The notes below the pieces were generated by a model. The model was not told the DNA's origin. It made no database searches and saw only the letters and a list, made by a program, of their open reading frames with translations. From UBA11400 sp964473555 (GTDB lineage Bacteria > Bacteroidota > Rhodothermia > Balneolales > HLUCCA01), in the NCBI GenBank assembly GCA_964473555.1, contig CAYYPL010000003.1:62001-126000 (forward strand): 64,000 nt of DNA. The letters run 5' to 3'. This document shows positions 17,601 to 26,656 of the stretch, piece after piece. The translations under genes were made by a program, and so were the position numbers. Numbering within the stretch: position 1 is the stretch's first letter; every line of letters starts with the position of its first letter.

Positions 17601-20600
17601 TGGAATTCGTGCCCATGATCTGTTTGTCATAGAATCGCACGGAACGGGGACCAAACTTGGCGACCCACAGGAACTTTCAGCCTGGAATGAAGTATTGTCT
17701 GTCTCACCTGGATCGGGCAGACCACTCTTGAGTGCCGCTAAGGTGCACTTCGGTCACTTAGAAAATGCGGCAGGACTGCTTGGTATCTTGAAGTCAATAT
17801 TAATGATTCAAAAAGGCCGTGTACCAAAGCATTGGTTATCAAAGGGGAAAAGTATCCATACAGACTGGGACGCACTTCCGATGGAACTCCCCCTGGCGTC
17901 AACAACTACTCCCATTCCGCTTGAAGCCCGTTATGCAGCGATAAGTTCATTCGGATTGAGTGGTACAAATGCACATGTCATTCTACGAGGACACACATCC
18001 AAATCACTATCCAATACCGATTATTCTGCGCCTCTACTATTGTTGGCATCGGCTCGAAGTGAAGATGCACTGAAAAACCTCGCAAATTCATGGTTAGCCG
18101 TTTTTAATTCGAAGTCCACTGATGAAATTCTTCAAACAGTGATAGCCCAGCTCTGGAACAAAAATAATTACGAGTTCCGGTTGAGTGTTGCAGGAAACAC
18201 GGTTGAAGAGTTACAAAACAAGTTATCGCAACACGCCTCATTTAAAAAAGCCCCTCTTTTCAAAAATACGGCGCCAATCGGATGGTTGTTCACTGGCCAG
18301 GGATCCCAAACACCCTCGATGTTTAAGGCACTATTTGAGCTGAATACCCGATTCAGGGAATATGTTAACCTGTGTCAGGACTATTTGAATGAACTGGAAT
18401 CAGGAATTGATCTTGAATTGTTCCTATTACAAGCAGACGAGCGTATTCATCTAACCAGATTTACACAACCCGTTCTGGCTGCGTTGGAATGGAGTATTGC
18501 CCGACTTTTGATGGATGCGGGGGTCAAACCAGGTGTATTGTGTGGTCATAGTCTGGGTGAAATCGTTGCACTTTGCGTTTCAGAAGTGATTTCAGTGAAA
18601 GATATGCTCACCCTGGTCGTTCATCGGGGAAGATTCATGTCAGGCGTATCCCAAAAAGGTGGGATGATGGTTGTTTTCTCGTCCACTGAAACCATTTTAC
18701 AACACATTCAGACGCATTCATTATCCGTTAACATCGCATCGGTCAATACACCTAACTCAGCCACGGTATCGGGTCCGAAAGAACAGATTGACACGCTGGA
18801 GCACCTACTTGCTGCATCCGGAATCCGAACAAAAGCACTGACTGTTGAACAGGCATTCCATTCGCATTTAATGGATGAGATTCTGGATGAGTTCGGTAAG
18901 ATCGCCTCTAAGATTACCTACCATCCCGCCCGGATACCTGTAGTACTTAATGTCCATGGAAAAGTTCTTAGCCCTGGACATACGATCCAGGCGATTTATT
19001 TGTCCGAACAAATCCGAAGTACCGTTCAGTTCACAACGTGCATGGAACAATTGGGTGAATTCAGACCAAAAGTGTTGATTGAAATCGGACCGTCATCTGC
19101 ATTAAATCCGTTGGCCGCAGCTGCAGGTGTATGTGACCATTTGATCAGCGTTTCCGACCCGCATACTGACAGTTACACCGCATTCCTGGCGTGTCTGGGC
19201 CACCTGTATGCATTGGGAATCGAGGTAGATCCCCAACACGTGATTGCTCCCCGCCCTAAAGACGTCAAATTGCCCACCTATCCATTTCAGCATACACCAT
19301 ACTGGGTTACTACTCAAAAAACCATGGCATTACATTCAAACCAACAAACAAGTTCCAGCAATAACGAAATCAACTGGATCCATTCTATCAAACAACTGGT
19401 ATCCGATTCGACTGGATTTCCTGTCGATATGCTTCACGAATCCGTTAATCTGTTCGAACTTGGACTCGATTCTCTGGTACTTCTAAAAGTTAAGGCCCGT
19501 ATCAAAGAAGAATTCAATGTTGAACTAGCCGCCAGTCAGTTTTTCAGCGAGGCTAATACGATTGAAAAAATAGCAGGTATTGTACAGTCACAAATGGGGA
19601 CAACCCCAGGTTCTGTAGATCAATCTGGTACAGCGAACCAGACCGGGACAAGTACGGGTTCAGCCGTTTCAGCTGGACCTGTATCGTATGCCAGTGACCC
19701 AATACAGCGAGTGATTGACGAACAGCTAAGACTGATGCACAGGCAACTTGATTTACTTCAGGGATCCAGTAGCGTACAGGTACCTGTTCCTCAGAGTATG
19801 ACGTCAACACGTATGATATCTTCTGAGCCGGCAGCTTCGATACCTACGACTCAGAAACCTGCAAATTATGTGGCTTATAAAAGTGTAAAGCATGCGCAGC
19901 GAATCGCACAGATACCGCCAGAAAGTCTTCAAAAGCTGATCAACGAGTATACCTCAATCACTGCTGCGTCCAAAAAGGAGGTTTCAGACCATAGAAAATG
20001 GCTGGCTACGAGTCGAAACATTGCTGGATTTCGCCCTGACCGCAAAGAAATGGTGTATCAGTTACATATTGATCATGCGGATGGTGCCTGGGTACACGAT
20101 ATAGATGGCAACCGTTTGCTGGATATTACCATGGGTTTTGGTGTGAGTCTGTTTGGAAACAAACCTGAATTTTTACAACACGCGATGACGCAGGAGCTAC
20201 AACGAGGCATCAGTGTGGGTGCGATGTCGTATCGGGCAGGCAGGGTGGCTAAAAAGTTTTGCGAACTCACCGGACATGATCGCGTGGCGTTTTTTAACTC
20301 AGGTTCAGAAGCGGTAATGAATGCCATTCGTGTTGCCCGAACTCACCGTAAACGTAATGTAGTCGTTCAGTTTTCAGGAGCATATCACGGAAATACCGAT
20401 ACGATACTTGGGGTAGGAAACACTAAAAATGGAAAATCGGCTGCCATGCCGATGTCACCCGGGGTTCCGGAATCGTATATGACGGATCATGTTGTACTGG
20501 ATTATGATAGTCTGGACTCCCTTCAGGAAATCGAATCCAGAGCTGACGAAATTGCCGCCGTAATCGTGGAGCCGGTTCAAAGCAGGAAACCCGACCTTCA

Positions 20601-23600
20601 GCCTGCCGATTTCCTGAAAAAACTGCGTGAAGTAACCAAAACACACGGCATCCTATTAATTTTTGATGAAACCATCACCGGACTCCGAGCTGGTAAACAT
20701 GGGGCACAGGGGTTCTTTGGGGTCAAAGCTGATTTGGCGACCTATGGTAAAATTGTAGGTGGAGGTCTGCCAATAGGTCTGGTTGCCGGTGAAGCGGCCA
20801 TTATGGGAGCGGTAGATGGTGGATTATGGAATTACGGAGATGAATCCTATCCCGAGTCTGAGAACACCTTTTCAGCTGGAACCTTTAATCATCACCCGTT
20901 AGTATTGGCTACGATGGAAGCCGTACTGGACAAAATTCATGCTGAAGGGGATGAGTTGTATCCGGCACTGGAGCGAATGACCGCAAGACTGACCAATACC
21001 CTGAATGACTATTTCAAAAAGCACCATTATCCGGTTTCCATGGTTCATTTTGGATCATTGTTCCGGTTTAATGTCAGTGGTCCTGGTGAATTGCTCTTTT
21101 ACAAACTGGTTACCAAAGGCGTGTACATCTGGGAAGGCAGAAACTGCTTCCTTTCAACTGCTCATACCGATGCAGATATCGATTTCCTGATTGAAGCCGT
21201 CAAACGCGCTGTTGATGAAATGCGTGAAGATGGATTCTTTCCAGGAAAAGAACTCGATAATGATGTACAAAACGACTCGGTGATCGTTGATCAACATCCG
21301 ATTCAGCAACGATTGTATGCATTGAGTAATCTGGACTCAGGTGATGAAGCCTATCAGATCCGGGGTGCCATGAAAATTACAGGAGACTTCGATGTAAAAA
21401 AGTTTGAACAAGTTTGCTATGACATTTTTCGGCAGAATGATGCGTTTTCCACCAGATTTTCGGTCGAACATGGCAAACTTGTACAACAAATTCATCCCCA
21501 CAACATACCAGGCATTGTTCTCATTGACGGAATTGATAAGGAACTAAACCAACTTATTGATCAGGCAATTACTCCGATTCCGGTTTCTGAATGGCCACTG
21601 GTACGAATTACGGTGATCAAGTCTGGCGAAAATGAACATATCCTGGTCATTAACGCACATCATATAGCTCTTGATGGATACTCGTTGAGTATATTTTTTG
21701 AAGAGTTTATGACGCAATATTTCGGAAGTACCTCTACCGTTGCATCGACCTTGCGTTATTTGGATTTTGTGAAGTGGCAACGTGATTATGAGTTCTCCCC
21801 GAAATTCAAAATGGATGAGGAGTACTGGAGCAAGGTTTTGGAGTCGGCACCGGCACCTGTCATACCGGCCAGTTCATCCAGGCCAGATTCCTTTTCTTTC
21901 GAAGGTGGCAGGATCGTGAAACGCATTCCAGCAGATACTCTGCGCAAGACGGCTCGTGAAATGGGTGTTTCTGTATATGCGTTGGTCTTTGGTGCCTACG
22001 CACTCTGGATCAACCGAAGTACCGAACGAACGGATTTTATGGTTGGATCGGTCACTGCCGGGCGTCCGGATGGATTTGAACGGACAATGGGAATGTTTGT
22101 CAACACGATTCCTTATCGTTTCAGGATAGCACAGGATTCGTCGGTCAAATCTGTCATCCAGGAACTCAGTTCAACGATTCTCAAACACCTGGATGCATCT
22201 TTTTTTCCATATCACAAACTTCTCGAACACGATAATTCAGCCAGGGAAGCAGGCACAAATCCTTTTTTTGAGACTATCCTCTCTTACGAGAAAGACACAC
22301 AACGCAGTATTCGTGCTGCAGGATTACACTTTGAGACCTATGATGTTCCCAGAAGGGCATCCGGATTCCCGCTACTTTTGGATCTCATAGAGACACAGGA
22401 TGAACTGATTGTTGGAGTTGAGTATCAGAATGAACATTACTCAACAGAAAGGGTCCATGAACTGGTCGATTCTTACCTGAAATTCGTTCAGTATGAGATC
22501 ACTGCAACAGACAAAATGGTCGCCGTGCTTCCCGTTTTTACGTTCAACGAGGCTACCAGTCATTCAAGTGATAAAATACGATCGGTGGAATTGCAAAAAG
22601 CCCTGACAGTTGAAGCTCCAAGAAATGGAACACTACGAGCAAAACTGGCTGGTATTTGGGCTGAAATCCTGGGGAAAGAATCCATTGACCACGACACCTC
22701 TTTTTTTTGGCTTGGAGGCGACTCGATCAAGGCGATTCAGATTGTATCACGTTTAGCAGAGCTAGGATTCAAAACCAAAATCAATACCATTTTCAGGAAT
22801 CCAACGGTCAACAAACTTGCCCGCGTACTTGAATTGGAAACGCCGCACGAGTCGGTGTCTACTCAATATGGGAAAGTCGCTACGCTTCCGATCCATGATT
22901 ATTTTTTCTCACTGAATCTGAACAAGCCATCGTTTTGGAACCAGGCGATTCGACTTACAACTACCAGATCGATTACCGATGCAAAGATTCGTGAATTGTT
23001 TGCTCACATGCTGAACAAATATCCTATCCTTTGCTCAAAAATCGATCAGAATGGGTTTGATATTGTTGAAAACCCATCCATTGATGCCATTAATTTCGAA
23101 TTCATCGACGAATCCGATTCACTTGACGCACCACAGATTGTTCAACAAAACATGAGTCGTTTTGTTCGGTTACAGTCCAGGCAATCTATTGCGGAAGGAA
23201 AGTTGATGAGTGTTCTTGCAGTTCGTTCGTCTACGTTGATGCACATTTTTTGGGGTATTCATCATCTGGTTACAGATGCGGTAAGCTGGCCCCTGTTTGT
23301 TCGCGATTTCAGCATCATGTTCAAGCAGGCTTGCGAAGAAACCACGATTTTAATTCCATCGGCTGAACTGGATTCTTTAGCAAGATGGGCTGGACTCAGA
23401 TCTGAATTTGAAGATGAATCACGTAAGGACCGTGTATACTGGCAGGAAATGAGTGATTCAGACGCTATTGAGCCACTTGTGCAACAGTTTACTACTATTG
23501 GGAATCTGAAAACAGCATCAATTGCACTATCAGATACTACTGGACAACGTGTAAACGCCTTTATCAGCAGGTATGGAACCAAAGCCCTTGAAGCTGCCAT

Positions 23601-25584
23601 CATTTCCGCTACCTATGGGTTGCTCGACTCAGGTGAAGTATCCACCTATTGGTTCTGGAATGAGTTTCATGGACGTCAATTCAAACACCATGAAATCATA
23701 CAGGCACCCGGATGGTTTACAAGTATGTATCCGGTCAAAATACGCTCACGTGGCAAAAAGTTATCCCCGTTAACGGTACTGGAATCACTGAAACGGGTAC
23801 CCGATAACGGATTTGGATTTGGATATCAGGAAAACGAGTTCCATCAACGCTCAGACATCCAAAAACCACAGGTAAGATTCAATTTCCTGGGTGAATTTCC
23901 AAGTACTTTCGATCATTTTGAAGTGCATATTGTCGACAACCAATTCACCATACATACCGAAAACAAGCACGATGTAGCTTTGGATGTGAATACCGTGCAG
24001 GTTGATGGCACGTGGACCATAAACATAGACTATCATCCAGATCTTGAAAGTCTGCGTTTTGATACTTTCGAGACCTTATTCATCGATACACTGGATGATT
24101 TGGAGTCTAAAAACCTGTCTGAGAAAGTCGTTTCCGATTTCTTTGACACAGAAGTATCCTTGAATCAAAGTGAACGCATCGAGGTTGCAAAACGCTACGA
24201 AATTGCGCCTTCTGATTGTGATTTGTCGGATTGTTACCCACTCACACCGCTCCAGCTGGGATTGCTCTATCATGCCCAGCTAAAATCGACCATACAATCA
24301 GGATTACAACAACTGGTACTTCAATTCGACCATCATCTCGACTTTCACAGACTGCAATCGTCGATTCAGGGTATCGTTGACAGACACGCCCCTCTTCGTG
24401 CCATTTTTTCCACTACATTGAACGAACCGGTTCAATTGGTCACATCTGTACTTCCTGAGATAAAACGGACTGATTTCACGGATCTGGATATGCTCTCGTA
24501 TGCTGAAAAGTTGGATGACATTTTGGTGACCGATTTAAAGACTCCCTTTGATCTGTTTACCAAGCCACCCGTTCGCTTCGAATATGTGATTGGTCCGAAT
24601 GGACAAGCCGCGTTGGTGTTCACCATTCACCATATTATTTATGATGGGTGGAGCAATGATATATTCCTCAAGGAACTTTCTGCCAGCTACTCGGGGCATC
24701 AATTAGGCGAGATTCACGAAAAATGGGCTGATTTTGCCCAAATCAGCAGAAGAATGGCCCTTAAAGACACCGCTGGATATTGGAAGACTGAGTTCAGTGA
24801 ACAAGTTTCGACGACTCCGTTGGATTGGGCCAGAATACCACAAACCGGCAAGTCTCACTCAAGGATACCCGGAGAGATCTATCTGGATTCCATTCAGGAG
24901 TCGGAACTCCTGCAGCTGGCTCAATCCATGGAAACCACACTATCGACTCTGATTCAGTCAGCCTGGGGGCTGGCATTAGTAGCCACAGGCCCACACACCC
25001 GTATCACTTTTGGCAGTGTGTATTCGGGTAGATATGGACACTCTGTAGATGTAGAGCATCATATCGGGTTGTTCATCTCAACCATTCCTTTTGTCATGAA
25101 ACCGGACATGGACCAATCCCCATCAGAACTCCTTGATTCTGTACACCACAGCATGGTTTCTCACCAGGACTATCCTTTTGCACATTTACCGGAAATGGCA
25201 TCAGAACTGGGTGTACAGGAATTATTTGATTCCATATTGGTCATAGAAAATTATCCTTTGAATGCCGAAGCGTATTCGTTTGTGCAATCAGATGGGACTC
25301 ACGTACGCATCAAGTCCTATCGATTTCATTCAGAAGAGTCGGTACCTCTCACGGTTTCTGTCAATTATTCTCCCGAGTTCCACATAGAAATTCGATTTGA
25401 TGCTGCCCGGTTTCACAGCAGTGCTGTCAAAAAAGTCGCTGATACCTTTGAGTTTATGTTAAAAAACCTGGCTAACGCGGAATTCGGTACTATCGGGGAC
25501 TTGATAGATACCTGGAAAAAGGATCAGTCTGACAAGTTAAAGTCAAAAAGTTTAGGAAAATTAACCGCACTAAAAAACAAATAA
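14620..25584 (+). CDS. Hybrid PKS-NRPS 1: FAAL-ACP-KS-AT-ACP-AMT-C-PCP-E-C
   Basis: A 3654-residue cytosolic megasynthase that starts a lipopeptide. FAAL (~25-600, FSSGSTGQPKG at ~191) adenylates a fatty acid. ACP1 carries Ser650. KS (708-1124) has Cys872, His1007 and His1046. AT (~1220-1530) has GHSLGE (Ser1311) and AFHS (His1414), suggesting malonyl-CoA. ACP2 carries Ser1618. After a linker with a DEQLRLMHRQLDLL helix comes a class III PLP aminotransferase (~1790-2205, Lys2044). There is no KR, so the beta-keto group can be transaminated to a beta-amino acyl chain, as in iturin/mycosubtilin synthases. Then C (HHIALDG, 2347), PCP (Ser2702), E (HHLVTDAVSW, 2881) and a last C (HHIIYDG, 3337). 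No A domain lies between the first C and the PCP: the motif distance is 355 residues against about 900 normally. The basic tail may be a docking end. The oxygenase gene follows 10 bp later. Confidence 0.95.
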   Translation: MQPIAPNNSNESSGHLTDFSHILSYSGLCDAIKAASASNKGITFIEGKEKEVTMSYTELYDKACKIAGHLHSSHVPRHSEVIIQAADNISFVPMFWGCLVGGYKPIPLSLGFTDDHRLKLLHIWELLEYPWLLHNAPDTFFSQLGQTAAEHQLDRFVETIQERSTSLQGYESSAALGTYPEYSQHDVVFVQFSSGSTGQPKGVSITNRNILDNIYYTTRLQKFDPNDRFFNWMPLTHDMGLIYYHIQGVVLQMDQCQMPTQLFIRYPSLWMHKMSEHRASHSASPNFGYRFFLDYYNKEMSTDWDLSCIKYLLNAAEPISLKIYEKFAAEMEPLGLKRSALHAGYGLAEATLVVSMREPGSGMKSVSLDRNHLGLGTTVKVIDPSHPDSLSFALCGPCIESVDVRFTDDSGTILPDGHIGNLEMRGISVVDGYYRNPEATKNALSKDGWFKTGDLGLRWDDEIVITGRSKEIIFVGGLNYYPHDVESALHDLDGLGLNKIVASGIQNADSGLEELVLFVYYKAKMDAFPQLVETIKDTLLQRMGLRAHAVIPIKQIPKTTSGKLRRVFLAEQYRQGVYDDLLIQSGQVPFKSNSTISSSRHSADVIKAGTQASSNVEKELANHILSLLQKISGLESIPEDATLDEIGINSMKAIQFHEKLELLADCKLPVSIAFDYPSVKKLAQFLSTKIQLPQTAASDKPVERINNREMAIVGLSFRLPGSVANLDELWQTFNSDPVPVTPYPETRPNASDWAQIDPSRTLGAYLKDISGFDARFFGITEQEAASMDPQQRLLLESVYHAIQDAGWTPESLKDRNIGVFTGVGASEYRNLVTKSGLSTPYDITGNLTSTAAGRISYIFGFRGPAMAIDTACSSSLVALHQACHALESGETEVAVVSAVNVIIDPKGTLGLHEVQALSPDGRCKTFDESANGYGRAEGVISVILKPLDRAIQDNDSIYAVVAATSVNHDGRSNGLTAPNGHAQQELIAQNLSKAGIRAHDLFVIESHGTGTKLGDPQELSAWNEVLSVSPGSGRPLLSAAKVHFGHLENAAGLLGILKSILMIQKGRVPKHWLSKGKSIHTDWDALPMELPLASTTTPIPLEARYAAISSFGLSGTNAHVILRGHTSKSLSNTDYSAPLLLLASARSEDALKNLANSWLAVFNSKSTDEILQTVIAQLWNKNNYEFRLSVAGNTVEELQNKLSQHASFKKAPLFKNTAPIGWLFTGQGSQTPSMFKALFELNTRFREYVNLCQDYLNELESGIDLELFLLQADERIHLTRFTQPVLAALEWSIARLLMDAGVKPGVLCGHSLGEIVALCVSEVISVKDMLTLVVHRGRFMSGVSQKGGMMVVFSSTETILQHIQTHSLSVNIASVNTPNSATVSGPKEQIDTLEHLLAASGIRTKALTVEQAFHSHLMDEILDEFGKIASKITYHPARIPVVLNVHGKVLSPGHTIQAIYLSEQIRSTVQFTTCMEQLGEFRPKVLIEIGPSSALNPLAAAAGVCDHLISVSDPHTDSYTAFLACLGHLYALGIEVDPQHVIAPRPKDVKLPTYPFQHTPYWVTTQKTMALHSNQQTSSSNNEINWIHSIKQLVSDSTGFPVDMLHESVNLFELGLDSLVLLKVKARIKEEFNVELAASQFFSEANTIEKIAGIVQSQMGTTPGSVDQSGTANQTGTSTGSAVSAGPVSYASDPIQRVIDEQLRLMHRQLDLLQGSSSVQVPVPQSMTSTRMISSEPAASIPTTQKPANYVAYKSVKHAQRIAQIPPESLQKLINEYTSITAASKKEVSDHRKWLATSRNIAGFRPDRKEMVYQLHIDHADGAWVHDIDGNRLLDITMGFGVSLFGNKPEFLQHAMTQELQRGISVGAMSYRAGRVAKKFCELTGHDRVAFFNSGSEAVMNAIRVARTHRKRNVVVQFSGAYHGNTDTILGVGNTKNGKSAAMPMSPGVPESYMTDHVVLDYDSLDSLQEIESRADEIAAVIVEPVQSRKPDLQPADFLKKLREVTKTHGILLIFDETITGLRAGKHGAQGFFGVKADLATYGKIVGGGLPIGLVAGEAAIMGAVDGGLWNYGDESYPESENTFSAGTFNHHPLVLATMEAVLDKIHAEGDELYPALERMTARLTNTLNDYFKKHHYPVSMVHFGSLFRFNVSGPGELLFYKLVTKGVYIWEGRNCFLSTAHTDADIDFLIEAVKRAVDEMREDGFFPGKELDNDVQNDSVIVDQHPIQQRLYALSNLDSGDEAYQIRGAMKITGDFDVKKFEQVCYDIFRQNDAFSTRFSVEHGKLVQQIHPHNIPGIVLIDGIDKELNQLIDQAITPIPVSEWPLVRITVIKSGENEHILVINAHHIALDGYSLSIFFEEFMTQYFGSTSTVASTLRYLDFVKWQRDYEFSPKFKMDEEYWSKVLESAPAPVIPASSSRPDSFSFEGGRIVKRIPADTLRKTAREMGVSVYALVFGAYALWINRSTERTDFMVGSVTAGRPDGFERTMGMFVNTIPYRFRIAQDSSVKSVIQELSSTILKHLDASFFPYHKLLEHDNSAREAGTNPFFETILSYEKDTQRSIRAAGLHFETYDVPRRASGFPLLLDLIETQDELIVGVEYQNEHYSTERVHELVDSYLKFVQYEITATDKMVAVLPVFTFNEATSHSSDKIRSVELQKALTVEAPRNGTLRAKLAGIWAEILGKESIDHDTSFFWLGGDSIKAIQIVSRLAELGFKTKINTIFRNPTVNKLARVLELETPHESVSTQYGKVATLPIHDYFFSLNLNKPSFWNQAIRLTTTRSITDAKIRELFAHMLNKYPILCSKIDQNGFDIVENPSIDAINFEFIDESDSLDAPQIVQQNMSRFVRLQSRQSIAEGKLMSVLAVRSSTLMHIFWGIHHLVTDAVSWPLFVRDFSIMFKQACEETTILIPSAELDSLARWAGLRSEFEDESRKDRVYWQEMSDSDAIEPLVQQFTTIGNLKTASIALSDTTGQRVNAFISRYGTKALEAAIISATYGLLDSGEVSTYWFWNEFHGRQFKHHEIIQAPGWFTSMYPVKIRSRGKKLSPLTVLESLKRVPDNGFGFGYQENEFHQRSDIQKPQVRFNFLGEFPSTFDHFEVHIVDNQFTIHTENKHDVALDVNTVQVDGTWTINIDYHPDLESLRFDTFETLFIDTLDDLESKNLSEKVVSDFFDTEVSLNQSERIEVAKRYEIAPSDCDLSDCYPLTPLQLGLLYHAQLKSTIQSGLQQLVLQFDHHLDFHRLQSSIQGIVDRHAPLRAIFSTTLNEPVQLVTSVLPEIKRTDFTDLDMLSYAEKLDDILVTDLKTPFDLFTKPPVRFEYVIGPNGQAALVFTIHHIIYDGWSNDIFLKELSASYSGHQLGEIHEKWADFAQISRRMALKDTAGYWKTEFSEQVSTTPLDWARIPQTGKSHSRIPGEIYLDSIQESELLQLAQSMETTLSTLIQSAWGLALVATGPHTRITFGSVYSGRYGHSVDVEHHIGLFISTIPFVMKPDMDQSPSELLDSVHHSMVSHQDYPFAHLPEMASELGVQELFDSILVIENYPLNAEAYSFVQSDGTHVRIKSYRFHSEESVPLTVSVNYSPEFHIEIRFDAARFHSSAVKKVADTFEFMLKNLANAEFGTIGDLIDTWKKDQSDKLKSKSLGKLTALKNK

Positions 25585-25594
25585 ATACACCGTT

Positions 25595-26638
25595 ATGCTC
25601 AAGAACAATCCATTTCAAAAACTCAAATCAACTACAGCAGCCAGTGTTGCCTTAAATGAAGAACTGGTTACTTACAGCCACCTGGAAGGACATGGCAATG
25701 AGGGTCCGTTGGTAATAAGTCCTGTTGGTCCGGACGTAGTCCTGAACGCGTGGATTGATTCAAACAGGGATCATATTCAGTCTAAACTTGAAAAATTTGG
25801 CGGGATCCTGTTCCGCGGATTTAATATCCCAAGTGTTCCTGATTTTGAACTTGTGGTGAAAACTTTTGGAGACGATTTGCTCGATTATAACGAACGCTCA
25901 TCTCCAAGACACAAAGTAGAAGGAAAGGTCTACACCTCAACGGATCATCCTGCGGATCAGCGGATCCATTTTCATAATGAACTGGCTTATTCAAAGAACT
26001 GGCCACTTGAAATATTCTTTTATTGTGATATTCAGCCCGATAAGGGCGGTGAAACACCTATTGCGGACAGTCGTAAGGTCTATCTCAATCTATCGGAAGA
26101 GACTCGCAAGAAATTTCTCGAAAAAGGGGTGCTATATCAACGATATCTGGGCAGTGGATTAGGACTTTCATGGCAGGAAGTTTTTCAGACTGACAATAAA
26201 GCAGATGTTGAGGCTTACTGTGCAGAAAGTGGCATCGAGTTGGAGTGGATCGATGACCGAAAAGTAATCACACGAAGCCGTAGACCTGCGGTTCAACGCC
26301 ACCCGAAAACCGGTGAACTGATCTGGTTTAACCATGCCCATTTTTTCAATGTCTGGAATATGCCTGAGGACGAGCGTGAGCAACTCATGTCGATGGTCCG
26401 TGAGCATGAAATTCCATTCAACACGTACTTTGGAGACGGAGAACCTATTTCACGTGAAGTGGTTGCCGAAATCATGGATGCATTCGATAAAGCCTGGGTA
26501 GAGTTCCCCTGGTTGAAAGGTGACATTCTATATCTCGATAATATGATAATGGCACATAGCCGCAACTCGTATGAAGGGAAGCGCAAAGTGGTCGTAGCCA
26601 TGAACAAAACCAATCAAGGTCAAACTTTTAACGCCTAA
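25595..26638 (+). CDS. TauD/SyrP-like Fe(II)/2-oxoglutarate-dependent oxygenase
   Basis: A 347-residue TauD-family enzyme of the SyrP subgroup, known for beta-hydroxylating amino acids bound to NRPS carriers (SyrP acts on aspartyl). Iron ligands are visible as His127-x-Glu129 (FHNELAYSKNWP) and His321 (MAHSRNSYEGKRK), with Arg330 in the place that binds 2-oxoglutarate. The GGETPIADSR motif follows the first ligand pair. The Glu, rather than Gly or Ala, in the HxE pair argues for hydroxylation rather than halogenation. It sits between two NRPS genes (10 and 18 bp gaps), directly before a module whose A domain reads as Asn, so hydroxylation of Asn on the carrier is the leading inference; a free amino acid substrate is possible. 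Confidence 0.88.
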   Translation: MLKNNPFQKLKSTTAASVALNEELVTYSHLEGHGNEGPLVISPVGPDVVLNAWIDSNRDHIQSKLEKFGGILFRGFNIPSVPDFELVVKTFGDDLLDYNERSSPRHKVEGKVYTSTDHPADQRIHFHNELAYSKNWPLEIFFYCDIQPDKGGETPIADSRKVYLNLSEETRKKFLEKGVLYQRYLGSGLGLSWQEVFQTDNKADVEAYCAESGIELEWIDDRKVITRSRRPAVQRHPKTGELIWFNHAHFFNVWNMPEDEREQLMSMVREHEIPFNTYFGDGEPISREVVAEIMDAFDKAWVEFPWLKGDILYLDNMIMAHSRNSYEGKRKVVVAMNKTNQGQTFNA

Positions 26639-26656
26639 TAAGCTCGTTTATCAACT

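Noticed and set aside
14620..25584. Ketoreductase or dehydratase in the PKS module
   Set aside because: Only AT, a linker and ACP lie between KS and aminotransferase; no NADPH-binding Rossmann motif is seen there.
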